Assembly: GCA_028023455.1 (NCBI GenBank)
Contig: JAQFVV010006200.1
Location: 877,238-941,237, forward strand
Direction of reading: 5' to 3'
Length of the DNA: 64,000 nucleotides
From: Epiperipatus broadwayi
Lineage: Eukaryota > Onychophora > Udeonychophora > Euonychophora > Peripatidae
Made by a program: the position numbers and the translations under genes. Below, piece after piece: positions 14,136 through 26,778 of this stretch (within the stretch, counting starts at the first letter, position 1; each line of letters opens with the position of its first letter). Below the pieces are notes generated by a model. It saw only the letters and a program-made list of their open reading frames with translations. It had not been told where the DNA came from and did no database searches.

Positions 14136-15690
14136 ACCTGTGCTGCCAGCTAGAGGTAATATTTTTTATCTGCTGATTATATTTTTAATCTTATGTTAAA
14201 ATTTATATGAGTTTTACCTTCCCTTGTCTAAAACCTTCATTAGAAAAGATCTATACTTTTTATTATTATTTTCATTTTCTTACTTTTATTTTGTTGTTAT
14301 TGTTTATATATGTATATTTTGTATGATAGCAAATTGAAAGATGTTAGCAGGGTCTCTTCAATAGCCTCTTACAAAAGAGCTATTAATTAAAAAGTTTTAC
14401 TTATTAGGATTTGCAATTTCCTGGTACTGACAATTTGAGCAAGTATTCATCCCAGCTCTATCTTCTAGTTAAACATAGCCAGGTACCTGTTTACTGACCA
14501 ATACTAGATATTTGTGTTGGCTATGAGATGACTATTAGATAGACAAATTCTAAATATGAATAGAAATCTAAAAAAAAATATTAAAGGTTTTACTTAGCCT
14601 GGATTCAAACACAGATCACTGAAATGGAAGGGGGATGGTCTTCTGCACATTATTATGCTGAAAATCATGAATGATAGCACAAAACAGAATGAATCCATCT
14701 AAACTACCAGAATATAGCTCTCACAGATCTGCACTAAATATATTACTCAAAAAACATCCAAAGATATTACTACTATTGGTTAGTGATTTGGATATCTAAT
14801 TATTGATATTTCTATGTGGGGAAAAATTCAAGTCTGTAAGAATGTCATTTTTGGAATCTAAAATGTGTAAATAATGAATCCAAAAAAGCTTTATAACATC
14901 TTAGGAAATAATAAAGTAAATATGGGCTAAAAAAAATTTAAAATAAAAAAAAAAACAGTATGGCAATTATAGTTAGGAGGAATGTTGCAAGAACTATCAT
15001 ATCATTAGATATAATTTTTTCAAGCAATTGATATCAATTTGATTTTATAGAAATTATTTAAAAATTATTATAATATAAATATATATCCTTAGAAGTCAAG
15101 CAAGTGAAAACAATACTGAATGACTTTATGCAAGCATAAATATTTTGTGGTATATGACTGACATGTTAAATTACAAATGGAAAAAAATGTTGTTGGTCAA
15201 TATAATCACAGAAATAGAGATGAATCAAAATAATTTATACAAATTTGTGAAATGAATAATTTTTTATTATTGACAACTCACTTTTTAAGCAGCCAAACTT
15301 TAACAATACTCTTGGATATCACTTGTGGAGTTCACAGAGATTAAGTGTTAATAGCAAAAAACATGATCAGGAGAATATTGCATATCATGAATTGCTAACG
15401 TGTAAAATTTGAATGAAGTGGAAAAAGATCTACCAATTTATTCAACACTATGGTAATATACTTATTGATGTTACTATCTTCAAGTTTTGAATATTATTCA
15501 CAGTAAGATGAACTATATATTTAAAGATGAATCGTAGGTAGTTTAAGCAACTGCTATCTAAATATAATTTTTTGTTACTAACAGACTGAAACACAATTGT
15601 ATACCATGATAGGAATAACTTTGAACCATAGCATTATCTTACTTTTCTGTTTAAGGTTAACTCTATAATAATTTCTAGGAATCTTGATGA
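14136..15690. other. AT-rich spacer, possible old retroelement debris
   Basis: No confident feature. A plus-strand frame near 15272-15411 stays open for about 45 codons but shows no recognisable motif. It may belong to the Jockey-like scrap that follows. Confidence 0.35.
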
Positions 15691-15705
15691 AAAGCTGGAT
15701 GACAC

Positions 15706-15801
15706 AATTGGAATTGTGCTGCAAGAGCTTTGCAGACAGATTCTTTAGCTCTAGCATATTTTTCTGTAAATTTTTGTGTTTTGTATAGAAAAGAGCTCAT
15801 A
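15706..15801 (+). pseudogene. Jockey-like non-LTR retrotransposon scrap
   Basis: The frame starting at 15706 reads NWNCAARALQTDSLALAYFS and continues VNFCVLYRKE. This resembles the strongly conserved TLRTSALALxYSxAEYCxPVW block found after the reverse transcriptase domain in Jockey-type elements. Only this short piece survives, without flanking motifs in frame, so the call rests on one block. The family A SINE inserted directly downstream of it. Confidence 0.4.
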
Positions 15802-15804
15802 TTA

Positions 15805-15904
15805 GTCAAGCATGAGTGGCCTAGTGCTTAGCATAGCTGCCTTCCAAGCGGCTGGCCTGGGTTCACTTCCCAGTTAATGCTTTGACACACACACATATAT
15901 ATAT
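15805..15904 (+). mobile_element. tRNA-derived SINE, family A, copy 2
   Basis: Starts TCAAGCATGAGTGGCCTAGT (box A region), has GGTTCACTTCC (box B) and ends in a CA then TA microsatellite tail. It is flanked by a 14-bp target duplication with one mismatch, aagagctcatatta at 15791-15804 and aagagctcacatta at 15905-15918. This is the clearest plus-strand member of the family. Confidence 0.85.
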
Positions 15905-15918
15905 AAGAGCTCACATTA

Positions 15919-18900
15919 AATTTTTGGATACTCAATTAAATATTACCATGAAAAATGTTATTGGTACACACAAGTTTCTTAAACATATTTCTCCAGTTAG
16001 ATATCATTAGAAGAGAAGTTACCTCTGATAAAATATATAAAAAGCTATTAAATAACTCAGTCTAGTTAATAACTCTATATATACTTTCACCATTCAAGAT
16101 TCATCACAAATCAACATTCTCTATCTTTTTAAATAAATGAAAAATTATGGCATAAAAGAATGAATTTTTTATGAAGTATCAAACAAATTTCTTTTTTTCA
16201 GATTCAATAATAAAACCAATTGGATTTGATCTTTCAAGAAATTATTGGAATCTCATCAATAGGTTCAGAGCATTGCATTCACCTGCTTCATGAATAAAAT
16301 TTAAGATCCACTGATCTATATAAATGTGGTCCACAAACCATGAAACACATATAACAATCATATCTATGACTAGAATGATTAGAACTAAAAAACTTAATGA
16401 ATACATTAGTGAATCTATTTCCTAATTGGAACCTCTACAAGTTCTCTTATATTTTGTTAAAATAAGATGTTAATAAGAACCATAACTAAATAAATGAACT
16501 AATTATAAAAATAAAAGTGACTGTCAAAAGATATAATTGCAATTACAAAAAAGTCAAAGATAAAAACTCAAAATTCTTTTAAAGTAACTAAATAAAAAAT
16601 TCCAAAGAGCATGTAAGAAAAACAATAAAAAATATAACAAAAGTTGGCACTAAAATCAAAAATAGAAATAAGATTTAAAAAGCATGAGATTTTTGATGAT
16701 GTAAACTATTTAACAATTGGAAAAAATCTGAGTAATACCTTCTCTTTCTCTATAGAAGGGAGAGGAATAAGCTCTTTACCATGAATGACTATTTGAAGGT
16801 TATTTTATCTGATTACTTACCTACATTATAAAAAAATTCTCAATAATAAGAGGTAGAAAAGACAAGTTCTGAGACCATTACTAGAAATTAAGACCATTGA
16901 AATTGATAAAATTGCAGTGAAAAGAAAAAGAATAAATAAAATATCTAATCAATTAATCTGGAAAACTACTCAAAGGCCTACTGATTAGGAAAAAAAATCT
17001 TTATAAATCTAAAAAGACAGTCTCAACCGATTTTGAAAATTATTGTATATCTTTTATCATTAGAATAAAGATAAGACAAAAATTATTCAGCACAGGTTTA
17101 AAAACTTATGTTAAAAGAGAATTGCCAATGTGTAAACTGATTTTGAAAATTGAGACTATCACAGCTACTGAATATAAAATGCTTATAATAAAATGAATAA
17201 ACCAAAACATTTCAAAGTTTGTAAGAAGTATTTTTATATGAGACTAAATACTTTAGTTAAAGCTAACTATGATATAGAGTTAAAAGGAGCTCAATGAAAC
17301 ATTGATTTTATTTTGGCAAAAAAGGTAAGAGAGATATATATTGTCATATTACTTACACTGAAGATATACTAGGGAAAGCTAAATTGAATAAAGATGAATA
17401 TAGATTCAGCTTTGATGAAAAAACATCAACATCTCTATCTTCTGATAATGGTGGCTCATTTACAGACTATAAAACTCTATTAAGACAGTTAAAGAGCAGA
17501 GTAAAAAGATAAAATTACAGCAAATAATGACAAAGACAAATTTTATAATAATGAATACATCTGTTACTTAGATAAGTTGATGTTGAAGACACATATACAA
17601 CTGACTATTTTTACTTTTCTTGAGTCATCCATTAACAATAAAGTATATAGCAGCCAAAAAATTCACATTAGATTGACACTGGACAGAGATACAATAAACA
17701 GTCTGGTAAAGGTTTTATGATATAGAAAATTATTTTTAAAAATAAAGATCAAAAGTGTTCAATGTATAATGTTCTATAACTCTTTATATCTATAAAAATG
17801 ATATCATAGAAAAAGAATAATTGAACTATTGATGGTGTTGAATTTGGTAGGTAACTAGGAAAAGAAACAAGTGGTACTTGATCAGAATAAATTGTGCTTA
17901 TTACAAATGAGTTTAAAACTTGGAAAGGTTGATTGGTGAATGATTGGGAATGAGGCATAATAAATATACCCACATTTATATATAAGAATAGGTTTTCATT
18001 CTAGTACCAACTGTAATAAATTCCATTAATAAGTGATTATCAGATAGTAATGCATTTAAGTTTTTATTCTCAGACTAGTTTATAGCTTTTGCTTTTGTCG
18101 TGATTAAAGCAGATTGTTAGATGCATTATGTCCAGTTTCTTCATTGATAAGTCAAAAGCAATGGAAATATAACTGCACAAACATCTGGTAATCATTAATA
18201 ACTGAGCTTATTATAAATGAAGACCTGTTTGTTTTATCACATATTTTATGTTAAAAAATCAAATGATATATATATGCATGTATATTTGTAAACAGATATA
18301 CACAATAGCATTTAATGCTAATGAATTCTTACCACGTAATTTTTATACCACGCAGTTAATAACAAAATGAAAAGTATATTACTAATTCTTTTCCTTTCAT
18401 GTTGTCATGGCAAAAACATATCGTGATAAGAAATGGATAGTTCAATAGGTGCTTTTTATTTTCATTTTAAGTTTATAAAATGTAATAAGTTTAGCGTTTT
18501 ATTTTACAGCTGCCACATATAAGGGAGGGTTCACTTTAATATTTTATGAATCTTAGTGGTGAAATTTATTGAATTCAATTTGAGAAAAAATCCATTTCAT
18601 CTTAAATATCTTATGTAGAATTTATACTTTGTTTCATTTTATTCTTTAGAAGAATTTATTTTTAGGTCGAGTGCGTGTTCCCAAGGATTTTCCTTTCATA
18701 GCTATTGTATTATTTTTCAAATTTTTTCTTTAATTGATGAAATTAGTTATAAACTACTATAAAGACGTTTTTAAAATGTTAATTATATTTTAACAACAGA
18801 GATTTAATATTTTACACGTGATAATAGTTTTCAGCTGTATATTTAGTGCAAAAAAAAAAAGAGAACTTTTTATTTTTCAGTCTTAATAATTTCTAAATTA

Positions 18901-20107
18901 GATTCTTTGTGAAGTGGATCACAATTAAAATCTCATTGTTAGTAAGCAATAAATTAAAAAGAAATCCTGAACGGATGAGATGTAAAAACAAGATCTGTGA
19001 CTATGTATGAATTTGTAATTGTAAAAAAAAAGGAAACAAATTGTAAAAATGAAACCTTAATTTTAAAACAGACTAATCTTAACATTGTATTTTTATTCGC
19101 CTGCAAGTAAAAATGTATAGTAATTATTACAGCACTGATCACATGATTAATATGTAGTTTTATGAGTATCCCTTAGTGTCCTATTTTCATTCAATTCTAT
19201 TTTACCAGTTAGTTGTTCCTATTTAAATGGATCACTTTATCCTACAATTTACATATAATACTCAATCCAAATAGATGAATCAATGATTTCTTTTCTGCTT
19301 CTTTTCTTTAATCTGTTTCTCTCATCTTACTTCTACTTTAAACTTTGTCTTTTTCACACATTTTATTGTTCTCTGAGTTCTTTCAAACTTCATTAACTAC
19401 TTTTGTTTCTAATAGTTCTAAGATATTCAAATTATTTTTATCCAAAATTCTTTTACCTATCATCCCAACATATAAATAGATGGCTCAGTTAATTTAAGTT
19501 TTATTTCTTAAACCATTTAATTATCATTTTTTTTAGCCAATAGGATTTTTCATAACAAATGAATTTGTTTTAACAAATATTTTATTAAAATTAAAAAAAT
19601 CTTTAATGAACTTTATTTAAATACTATAAATAAGCAAAACTGAATTAAAATTAACAGATTTTAATGTTTAATTTTTGCAGTAAAAGTACTTTTTACCAGA
19701 AAAGGCAAACTGCTAATTTGGGGCAGGAAGTTGCTTCATTACTATCTAGTTAATCAATGTTTATTAGAGTTTATTTTAGAGTTGGGAGAGAGATAAAGAA
19801 AGCACAACTTTATAACATTAACAAATAATATATAACAACCATTGTAGAGAAAAGTGTTGCAGTACATCTAGGAATTATGTATTATGTTAATATATTTATT
19901 TTGTAAACTGTAGTAATGAAAATTTAAAAAATATTAACCATTTATTACCACAGTGTAGACATCTATTTAAAGAAAAGGTGCAACTAATGAATTTGAAGGA
20001 AAGTAAGTATAAATTAAGTGAATATATAAGAGTATTTTTTTCCATTTTATGATGAAATTGATGATTAATAATAAGAATGACTTTAAAGTTAAAGTTGTTA
20101 AATAGAC
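15919..20107. other. AT-rich spacer
   Basis: No gene recognised. The stretch 16.5-17.6 kb is A-rich and locally frame-open, but six-frame reading gave no family match. A 74-codon minus frame at 17749-17973 is likewise unassigned. Confidence 0.45.
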
Positions 20108-20570
20108 AAATGATTAATAATAGTCATTACTATATTTATCTCAAGTGGATGGTGTCAAAGATGTGGGTAGAGTTAATTTGACACTTGTAATTCATAATGT
20201 AATTATTTAATATAGATAAATATTTTTTACAATAAAGATGTACATGAGAGATAGTGACCTGGACTAACTGATGAGTGCTTGTTCAACATTAAATGCATTT
20301 TGGGGGTCATTTGTCTTTTATTATATCTTTATTTATATGAAATTAAAAGAATATGTAGTAATATTGAGGTTAAAAGAAATATGAATAACTCCATGTGCTT
20401 GTGTTTAATTTTAAAAAAATCAGATACATTAATCTTTAACTGAGTTTTGTTTATATCTGGGCTAGAGACAATCTCTAGTTTAGTAAATGATTAATAATAA
20501 TCATTACTATATTTATCTAAAGTGGATGATGTCAAAGATGTGGGTAGAGTTAATTTGACACTTGTAATTC
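20108..20570 (+). repeat. 86-bp direct repeat pair
   Basis: 20108-20193 and 20485-20570 are the same 86 bp with a few substitutions (AAATGATTAATAATAGTCAT ... GACACTTGTAATTC), 377 bp apart. The first part also recurs at 63485. The pair could be terminal direct repeats or a local duplication. No coding sequence lies between them. Confidence 0.7.
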
Positions 20571-20651
20571 AAAATTAATTACAAATATAATGCTATAAAA
20601 ATGGGATAGAATTTAAATAGATTTGAAGTTTTAGAAGAGTAGTAGGTTAGA

Positions 20652-20797
<146 letters not shown>

Positions 20798-21490
20798 TAT
20801 AGCAGGGGTTTTTTTGGACTAGTAGTTTAAGAAATTCATGATTTCAATAAAGAAAAAGCTACACATTATAACAGCATTGTATTATATGAAATCACTGCAT
20901 CTTTAAAATAGAGCAAAGTAAAAGGATTTACAATAGTTTCCAATCTGATTTTAACTAATGAAAAAGTACATGGTATATACCTTGCATGCATTATCAGACA
21001 GTTTCTATTAATGAAAACCCCTTTAAAAGTTCTCTAGTTTGTTACTTTTTTAAAAAATTTATTTTACAACAGACATTTTTTTAATTGAGTTTGAGTCTCA
21101 TAACTTTATTTTATAATTTCTTTTTTGTTATCAAAACCCCTCAAAACATTAAATTAACACTAAGTGTCCTTTTTTTTTGACTATCAGAATTAATACTGGG
21201 ACATGATACACCATTTATAATAAGCATTTGAAATAGTATGAGGATTAAAGAATAGTAAAAATTATATTTACTGTAGTTTTTTTTAAATATTTTCAAGTAT
21301 TTAATTTGAATTCCTATGTTATATTTCATTTAATTTTTGACATTCCTAGTATGTATAAAAATGTTACACGCAGCTTTTCTCAAATAAGGCAAAAAAATGT
21401 GCATCACTTTAAAGGTAAAGAAAATGAATAAATTTTAAGTATGCATATTAAAGATGATGAATCGAAAAATATAAAAATATTTCTTTATTA

Positions 21491-21686
21491 AAACAGGCAA
21501 AATTCTCCATACAGTAGTGCCACTCAGTGCAAGCCAAAGTAATCATTGGATGCCAGGGGCTTGTGCATAAAATCGCTATCTAGTGCCTACTCATCCAATA
21601 TCCTCAGACTAGTTTCTGGCTTGTGACCTTCATCAATTATGAGCAAGCCTAAGAAATGGTGATCATGTGATGTTTAGTGGTTTAAT
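21491..21686 (-). mobile_element. Short interspersed repeat, family 2, with hammerhead-like motif
   Basis: A roughly 195-bp repeat bounded by AAAACAGGCAAAATTCTCCA on the left and ending AGTGGTTTAA on the right. Copies: 29944-30036 (internally deleted), 26295-26340 (end fragments), 51104-51186 (rearranged) and a fragment at 22635-22657. On the minus strand the centre reads TTGATGA (complement of 21630-21636), a GG-CC stem, GAAAC (complement of 21612-21616) and TAGTC. This is the order of a minimal type I hammerhead with a 2-bp helix III and a GUC cleavage triplet, but C3 is U. Confidence 0.6.
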
Positions 21687-21873
21687 ATTTCTTTATGTTA
21701 TAAAAACTAAAAAATGTGAATCTTAGAAAGTAACTAAATCTACCACTTCATATATTTTGCTGTAATATTTTATATAAATACAATATGTCCACCTTAATTA
21801 TTGTTAACATTTTTAATTTTTTTTTTTATTTTATTACATAGGTTTTTAAATTTTATCTGTTATTATATTATAG

Positions 21874-21910
21874 ATCTGAGGAAGACTGCAGGTAAATCAA
21901 AATGTCAGAT
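21874..21910 (+). ncRNA. Decayed hammerhead-like / PLE terminal motif
   Basis: GATCTGAGGAAGACTGCAGG followed by AAAATGTCAGAT. It matches the terminal motif of the PLE at 25961 (GATCTGATGAAGACTGC), but stem II no longer pairs and GAAA has become AAAA. Probably the 3' end scrap of a related PLE. Confidence 0.4.
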
Positions 21911-23690
21911 TGTGTATGCATATATATATACAATAATTTTTTTTTACTAAAAAATGTTTGAAGTAAGATGGACAAATTGTATCTAAGAAAATCCTGATTA
22001 TAATATAAATTCTTCTGAACAATGTTGATCGTTATTTTTATGTTGCTTTCATTTTTATTTTGAAGGAAATTTTTAATAAATATACCGTTATGAGCACATA
22101 CACACAAACATACATTTTAGTTTTAAAATTAGAATCTATAATTTTTGATTATTTATTAAAGAATCTGACCAGAGAACTATTTATTAACAGTATGAGGAAA
22201 TACATTATTATGATTATGTAAATCTTTATTTTAATAAGTCATTTTAGTTTTTGCTTGAAAGTTTGCTTTAAAATTTAGTTGCTTCATTGCAAAATTATTT
22301 AATAAAAATTTTATGTACTAATTTTACATTTGTGAATCTGGAATGGTAAATTAAAAATTTATCATTTTTTTTAAAAATATTTTTAAAATTAAAATTTAAT
22401 AAGAAAATATTTACTTTCACAGAATTTCTATATAGAAAACACCTTAAAATCTTATTATAGTTGATAATATTTAAAATGAAATTTTACAATTTGATATTTG
22501 GAAGGGGGTGGGTGGGATTTAATTCTATAATAACAAATTTGTGAAAATAAATATTTTATATTTATTAAATGATAATGTTATTAATATTATTCACACTTAT
22601 ATTGACAAGATCCGGTAAACATCAGTATCAATACGTATAGAGAGTTTTGCCTGTTTTAAGGATCCAGTAAAATTATAATAAATCTCACAAATAAAAGTCA
22701 AATCTTATTTGAATAAATACTTTAGTCAGATAAATACTGCAGCATATAATGTAATATTAAATTAATATTTTAATAACAGCTATGTTTATCATGAAAATTT
22801 TCTACTTTTCAAAATAAAACATCTTCATCAATTATCAACTTGAATAAAAATAATTATTTAAATGATAAACATGATAGACTAATTCATTAAATAACACATT
22901 TGGTTGCTTTTAGTGATCAACTTTTTAACATTTTATTGGAACATAATATAGTCTCTAAATTTATAAAATTTATTTTTGCCTTCCTATATGAAAACATTGT
23001 TTAATATTCATTAGCAATAGTGATTAGCTGGTTATTATAATAAGTCCCATTTTATATTTTGAGTCCATTTTTATCATATTTACAGAATAAAACTTTTATT
23101 ATTGTTAAATGTGGCCACTAAGTTTTATTTTTAATCACAATAAAAAATTTCTGAAGTTATCCCTTATTAACTGATGAATAAATTATAAGTACTATACTGC
23201 CTTATCAATAAAACATTACATGACTTTATCTGCTTGCACACATTTTATTTCCCTGATTCAGTATTACAATTGCAAGATTGAGGAATAAATAAACATTAGA
23301 TATTAGTGCTAGATAATATTTATATCTTTACATCAGTTTGTAACTTCTCACCAGAGTATAACCTTTTTTCAATGCATTCCAATTTTTACATATATTTCCA
23401 AGGTTATTTCAAACTATGCAGATTAATTTTCTTGCTTTTCTTCTTTACATTTGTTTATTGATGACTATATCTTCACCTACAAATACTTATAACTGTTGTA
23501 AGTTTTATATGTAAATAAAGTTTATAAAATAAAAATTGAAATAATTAAAATAAGTAATGGACTAAAATTTTGGGCAAAATTTTATATTTTACTTAATGCT
23601 AAACTTTATCAATATGTTTTCAAGTACTTTTTATAAGTCTTATATTTAGATCAATATAACATATAGAATTTCTGTGAAGATTTTCATTAA
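21911..23690. other. AT-rich spacer
   Basis: No gene seen. Only a short fragment of the family 2 repeat (22635-22657, minus orientation) stands out. Confidence 0.5.
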
Positions 23691-23703
23691 AAACCATCTA
23701 CTA

Positions 23704-23802
23704 ATCAAGCGTTGGTGACCTAGTGGTTAGCATAGTTGTCCTTCCAAGCAGCTGTTCAGGTTCACTTCCTGGTCAACACATTTGACATATGAAAAAAAAA
23801 AG
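23704..23802 (+). mobile_element. tRNA-derived SINE, family A, copy 3
   Basis: TCAAGCGTTGGTGACCTAGT, then GGTTAGCATAG (box A region), then GGTTCACTTCC (box B), ending in a poly-A run. It is bounded by a 10-bp perfect target duplication, ccatctacta, at 23694-23703 and 23803-23812. Confidence 0.85.
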
Positions 23803-24473
23803 CCATCTACTAGTGGACTGGGAAGATTTTAAATGGACTGAAAAATAATAATATTATTACTATTCTGCATTCTTCTATATATCTATGAATTAAAAAAATC
23901 TATTATTTTCTTTATTTCTTTTCCAATTAATTGTTGGAGATACTGATTTTAAAAATAAAAATATCAAAGTTAGATATATATATTGCAGTAAATAAATTAT
24001 TTTAAAAATTTTAAAAAAAATTACTTGTAAGTAACAACTAAACAAATGGGGTTCATAATCAATTTAGAAATATTAAAAGCACAATTTTAAACTTAATTGA
24101 AAGAATGTAGTGATAATATTAAATGAATTAAAAAGATATGTGTGAGAAACAATAAAATAAGTAAATTATAGGATAAGAAAAATTTGTTACAATTTAAGAT
24201 CATGGACCCAATATTAAATAAAACAAATATATTAATTTAATATTTGCATCAAGAAGAGAAGGTAAAAAAGAGTTAATGCAAACTGCTGGAGTCAGTGATA
24301 TATACAAATAAATAATGCATAAAAAATTAAGTTTGTATTTCAGATATTCAAAAAAAGTCAGAAATGAATAATTGTGAAGTTTATAACATTTTATCATTAT
24401 TTTAATTTGTAAATTATCTGCCTTTACTGATTATTTATTTCAAGCCATAGGTTCAATCATATTTAGAAGTCAT

Positions 24474-25198
24474 TTGATTATGTTATCATTAATAAGATTT
24501 TCAAATATGGATGTAAGGCATAAGGTTAGTGCTATAAGTTCAAAAGTATACAGGGCAAAGTATTATTGTGATGAAGGAGATGAGTATGATAGAGAAATTG
24601 ATAGGATAAAGAAGGATTTTAAGGAAAGTGGGTATCCAGAAGCAGTAGTAAAAAAGAATATAAAAAAGTGGAAGAGAGGTATAAAAAAGAGGGAGAAGGA
24701 AAGAAGAAATCAAAGGATAGGGAGAGGAAGGATTATATAGGGATACAGGTTAATGATGGTAGTATAGTGAAGGGAATTAATAATATTATTAGAAAAATTA
24801 GTAAAGTTTTTAAGAAGAATATTAATTATAAAGTGGTAAATAAAAGAAAGAAAAATGTAATGGATATATTGGATGGTAGGCATATAGGTGGGGAAAAGAA
24901 ATATATTAATGGAGTTTATGAAATAAATTGTAGGAAATGTAAGGATAAAGGAATTGTAAATAAGTATGTAGGTGAGATGACGAATTCAATATATACAAGG
25001 TTAAAGCAACATATGATAGAGGATCACCAGTATATTTGCATTCTTTGGAGACAGTTCATGAGTTGGAAAGAGAGGATGTTAAAATAATAAGTTTTGCAAA
25101 TAGTAGAAGAGAAAGAAAGATAAGGGAGGCAATTTTAATAAAAGAGATAAAACCAAATATTAATAGAGAAAATGGTTTAAGAACAATTTTAGTATAAA
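24474..25198 (+). pseudogene. Penelope-like element copy 1: RT C-terminus plus GIY-YIG endonuclease
   Basis: The first frame (24474-24740) reads MDVRHKVSAISSKVYRAKYY ... FKESGYPEAVVKKNIKKW, the usual end of a PLE reverse transcriptase (HKxxxIxxLxxRAxxI, then GYPxxxI). A frame change near 24670-24735 leads into 24668-25087, where a GIY-YIG domain is visible: VYEINCRKC (residues 83-91, with the C-x2-C insertion typical of PLE endonucleases), KYVGE (99-103), Arg111 and His115. A second frameshift near 25020 moves to a frame ending ...REAILIKEIKPNINREN, which supplies the conserved Glu and Asn, with a stop at about 25196-25198. Fingers and palm of the RT are missing, so the copy is 5' truncated near 24480. 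Plus-strand cytosine is very scarce. Not functional as it stands. Confidence 0.8.
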
Positions 25199-26060
25199 GA
25201 TGAAGAAAAATAGTAAAGTATAAAGTTATGGATAGTTAGTGTGTTTGTTGTACAATAGAGGGAGCTATATTATAAAAAAATAAGAAAGTAGAAATGATTA
25301 TGGGATAGAAAAATGGAGGAAATAGAGAAGTGAGAGATAAGGTAAGAATTTAAATTAAAATTATAAATAGGTAGGGTTAGATAAAAAATAAAATAAAAAT
25401 AGAATTAAAAGATATATAAATAAGGAGTGAAGGAGAAGGTAGAGATAAAAATTAGATAAAAAATAAGATATTATAATTGGGTAAAAGTTAATGAAGGTTG
25501 GAGATATTTATAGTAATATAAAAATTTAAAAGTAAAATAAATGGCAGAAATGAAATAAATTATGATATAAAGAGATTTGATAGTACTTTGAAAGTAATTA
25601 TATATTTAATTATGTTTTGATTTATAAAAGTAAAAAAATGTTACAGTAAGATTATGTAGAAAAGAAAAATTTAATGGATTGGGTAAGGTAAAATAATTAG
25701 TGGATTAAATTGTAAGATTATAAAATAAAAAGTGATTTATTAATATAATAAAATATAATAGAAATGGTATAAAAATAAATATACTAGTAATAATAATATA
25801 TAATAAGAAGTAAAAATAATGGTAAAATAAAATAATATTATGGTTAAAAGAATTAAATTATTGAATATAATATAATGTAAAAAAAATAATTAAATTGTAA
25901 AATTATATGTATAAATTTATAAAATATGATTGTATTTCTGTAATATTTAAATTTGTAGATCTGATGAAGACTGCTGGGAACAGTCGAAACTGTTATCAAA
26001 TTAATAAATATATTTTGCTATAAGCATAAAAGAGTGGAAGTTTGATGTTATATATTATAT
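25199..26060 (+). mobile_element. 3' region of PLE copy 1, almost free of cytosine
   Basis: About 760 bp of non-coding sequence follows the endonuclease stop and leads to the terminal hammerhead-like motif at 25961. By my count it has six C in 25201-25920, and none from 25266 to 25544. The likely end of the element is the AAGAGTGGAAGTTTGATGTT block near 26031-26052, which resembles the end of PLE copy 2 near 27970-27990. Confidence 0.55.
25955..26004 (+). ncRNA. Hammerhead-like motif at the PLE 3' end
   Basis: CTGATGA at 25961-25967, an extra A, GACTG (25969-25973) pairing with CAGTC (25981-25985), then GAAA at 25986-25989. Flanking GAT (25958-25960) can pair with ATC (25995-25997) and ATTT with AAAT further out, making a helix I. 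Helix III would be one or two pairs with almost no loop, and the extra A between core and stem II is non-canonical. Hammerhead motifs in PLE terminal repeats are known; whether this one cleaves is open. Confidence 0.5.
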
Positions 26061-26294
26061 ATACATAGAGTTGAGCAAGTTTAGTCTTTATTTTTTTAAA
26101 ATTATCATTAATAAAGTTCTCTAATAATATATATGTAAGTTTAAGAATGGTCTATATTTGATAATGTATATATTAGTTTAAGCATACTCAGACCAATTTT
26201 GTTATCAATAATAAGATTCTCTAATAATAACATATATATGTAATGATAAATAATATATTAATATAGAATAAATATAGTGTGACATTTACAAAAT

Positions 26295-26340
26295 CTATTT
26301 TAAAGCAGTCAAAACTCTCCATACAGTAATGGTGATCATG
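26295..26340 (+). repeat. Family 2 repeat, end fragments only
   Basis: AAACTCTCCATACAGTA is joined directly to ATGGTGATCATGTGA: the two ends of the 21491-21686 repeat with its centre deleted. It lies within the left outer flank of PLE copy 2. Confidence 0.55.
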
Positions 26341-26576
26341 TGAAAATCTATTTTAAGTAGCAATTAAACAGCCCTCTAGTGGCCATATTCAATAACTTTT
26401 TATAGTAAGAGAGTGAACCATTTCTTACTGTATTTTAAATCTTTTTATTTGGAGTTATTAAGAACAATAACAGCCAGAGAAAACTTAAATCAGGCATATA
26501 CTTTAATGTAAAAATATTTTTAAAGAACTGATATTAAGTTATAGAATAAAGATATTTCACTCACTTCTAAAACTTT

Positions 26577-26699
26577 ATATATAAAATCAACATTCCTCCT
26601 TTTTTCTTTTTAAAACTTGTTTATTCAAACTATAATTTTATTTTTACTCCATACAACGTTTCAACTACATTTTGTAGTCATTCTCAAATTTCCTTAAAC
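26577..26699 (-). repeat. Left inverted arm of PLE copy 2, with hammerhead-like motif
   Basis: Reverse complement of 27876-27999 with few mismatches. On the minus strand it contains TTGAGAATGACTAC, a short loop, GTAGTTGAAACG (26658-26688), the usual PLE terminal motif: a stable stem followed by GAAAC. Confidence 0.75.
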
Positions 26700-26778
26700 A
26701 AAAAATAAAAATAAATGTTAGAAAAGCAAATAATTTTTTGAGGTATATAAATACAAAAAATGATAAAATAAAGTTTAC

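Noticed and set aside
16500-17700. Possible Tc1/mariner transposase relic
   Set aside because: A few phrases (for example GLKTYVKRELP near 17095) recall the family, but no catalytic D motif or terminal inverted repeat was found.
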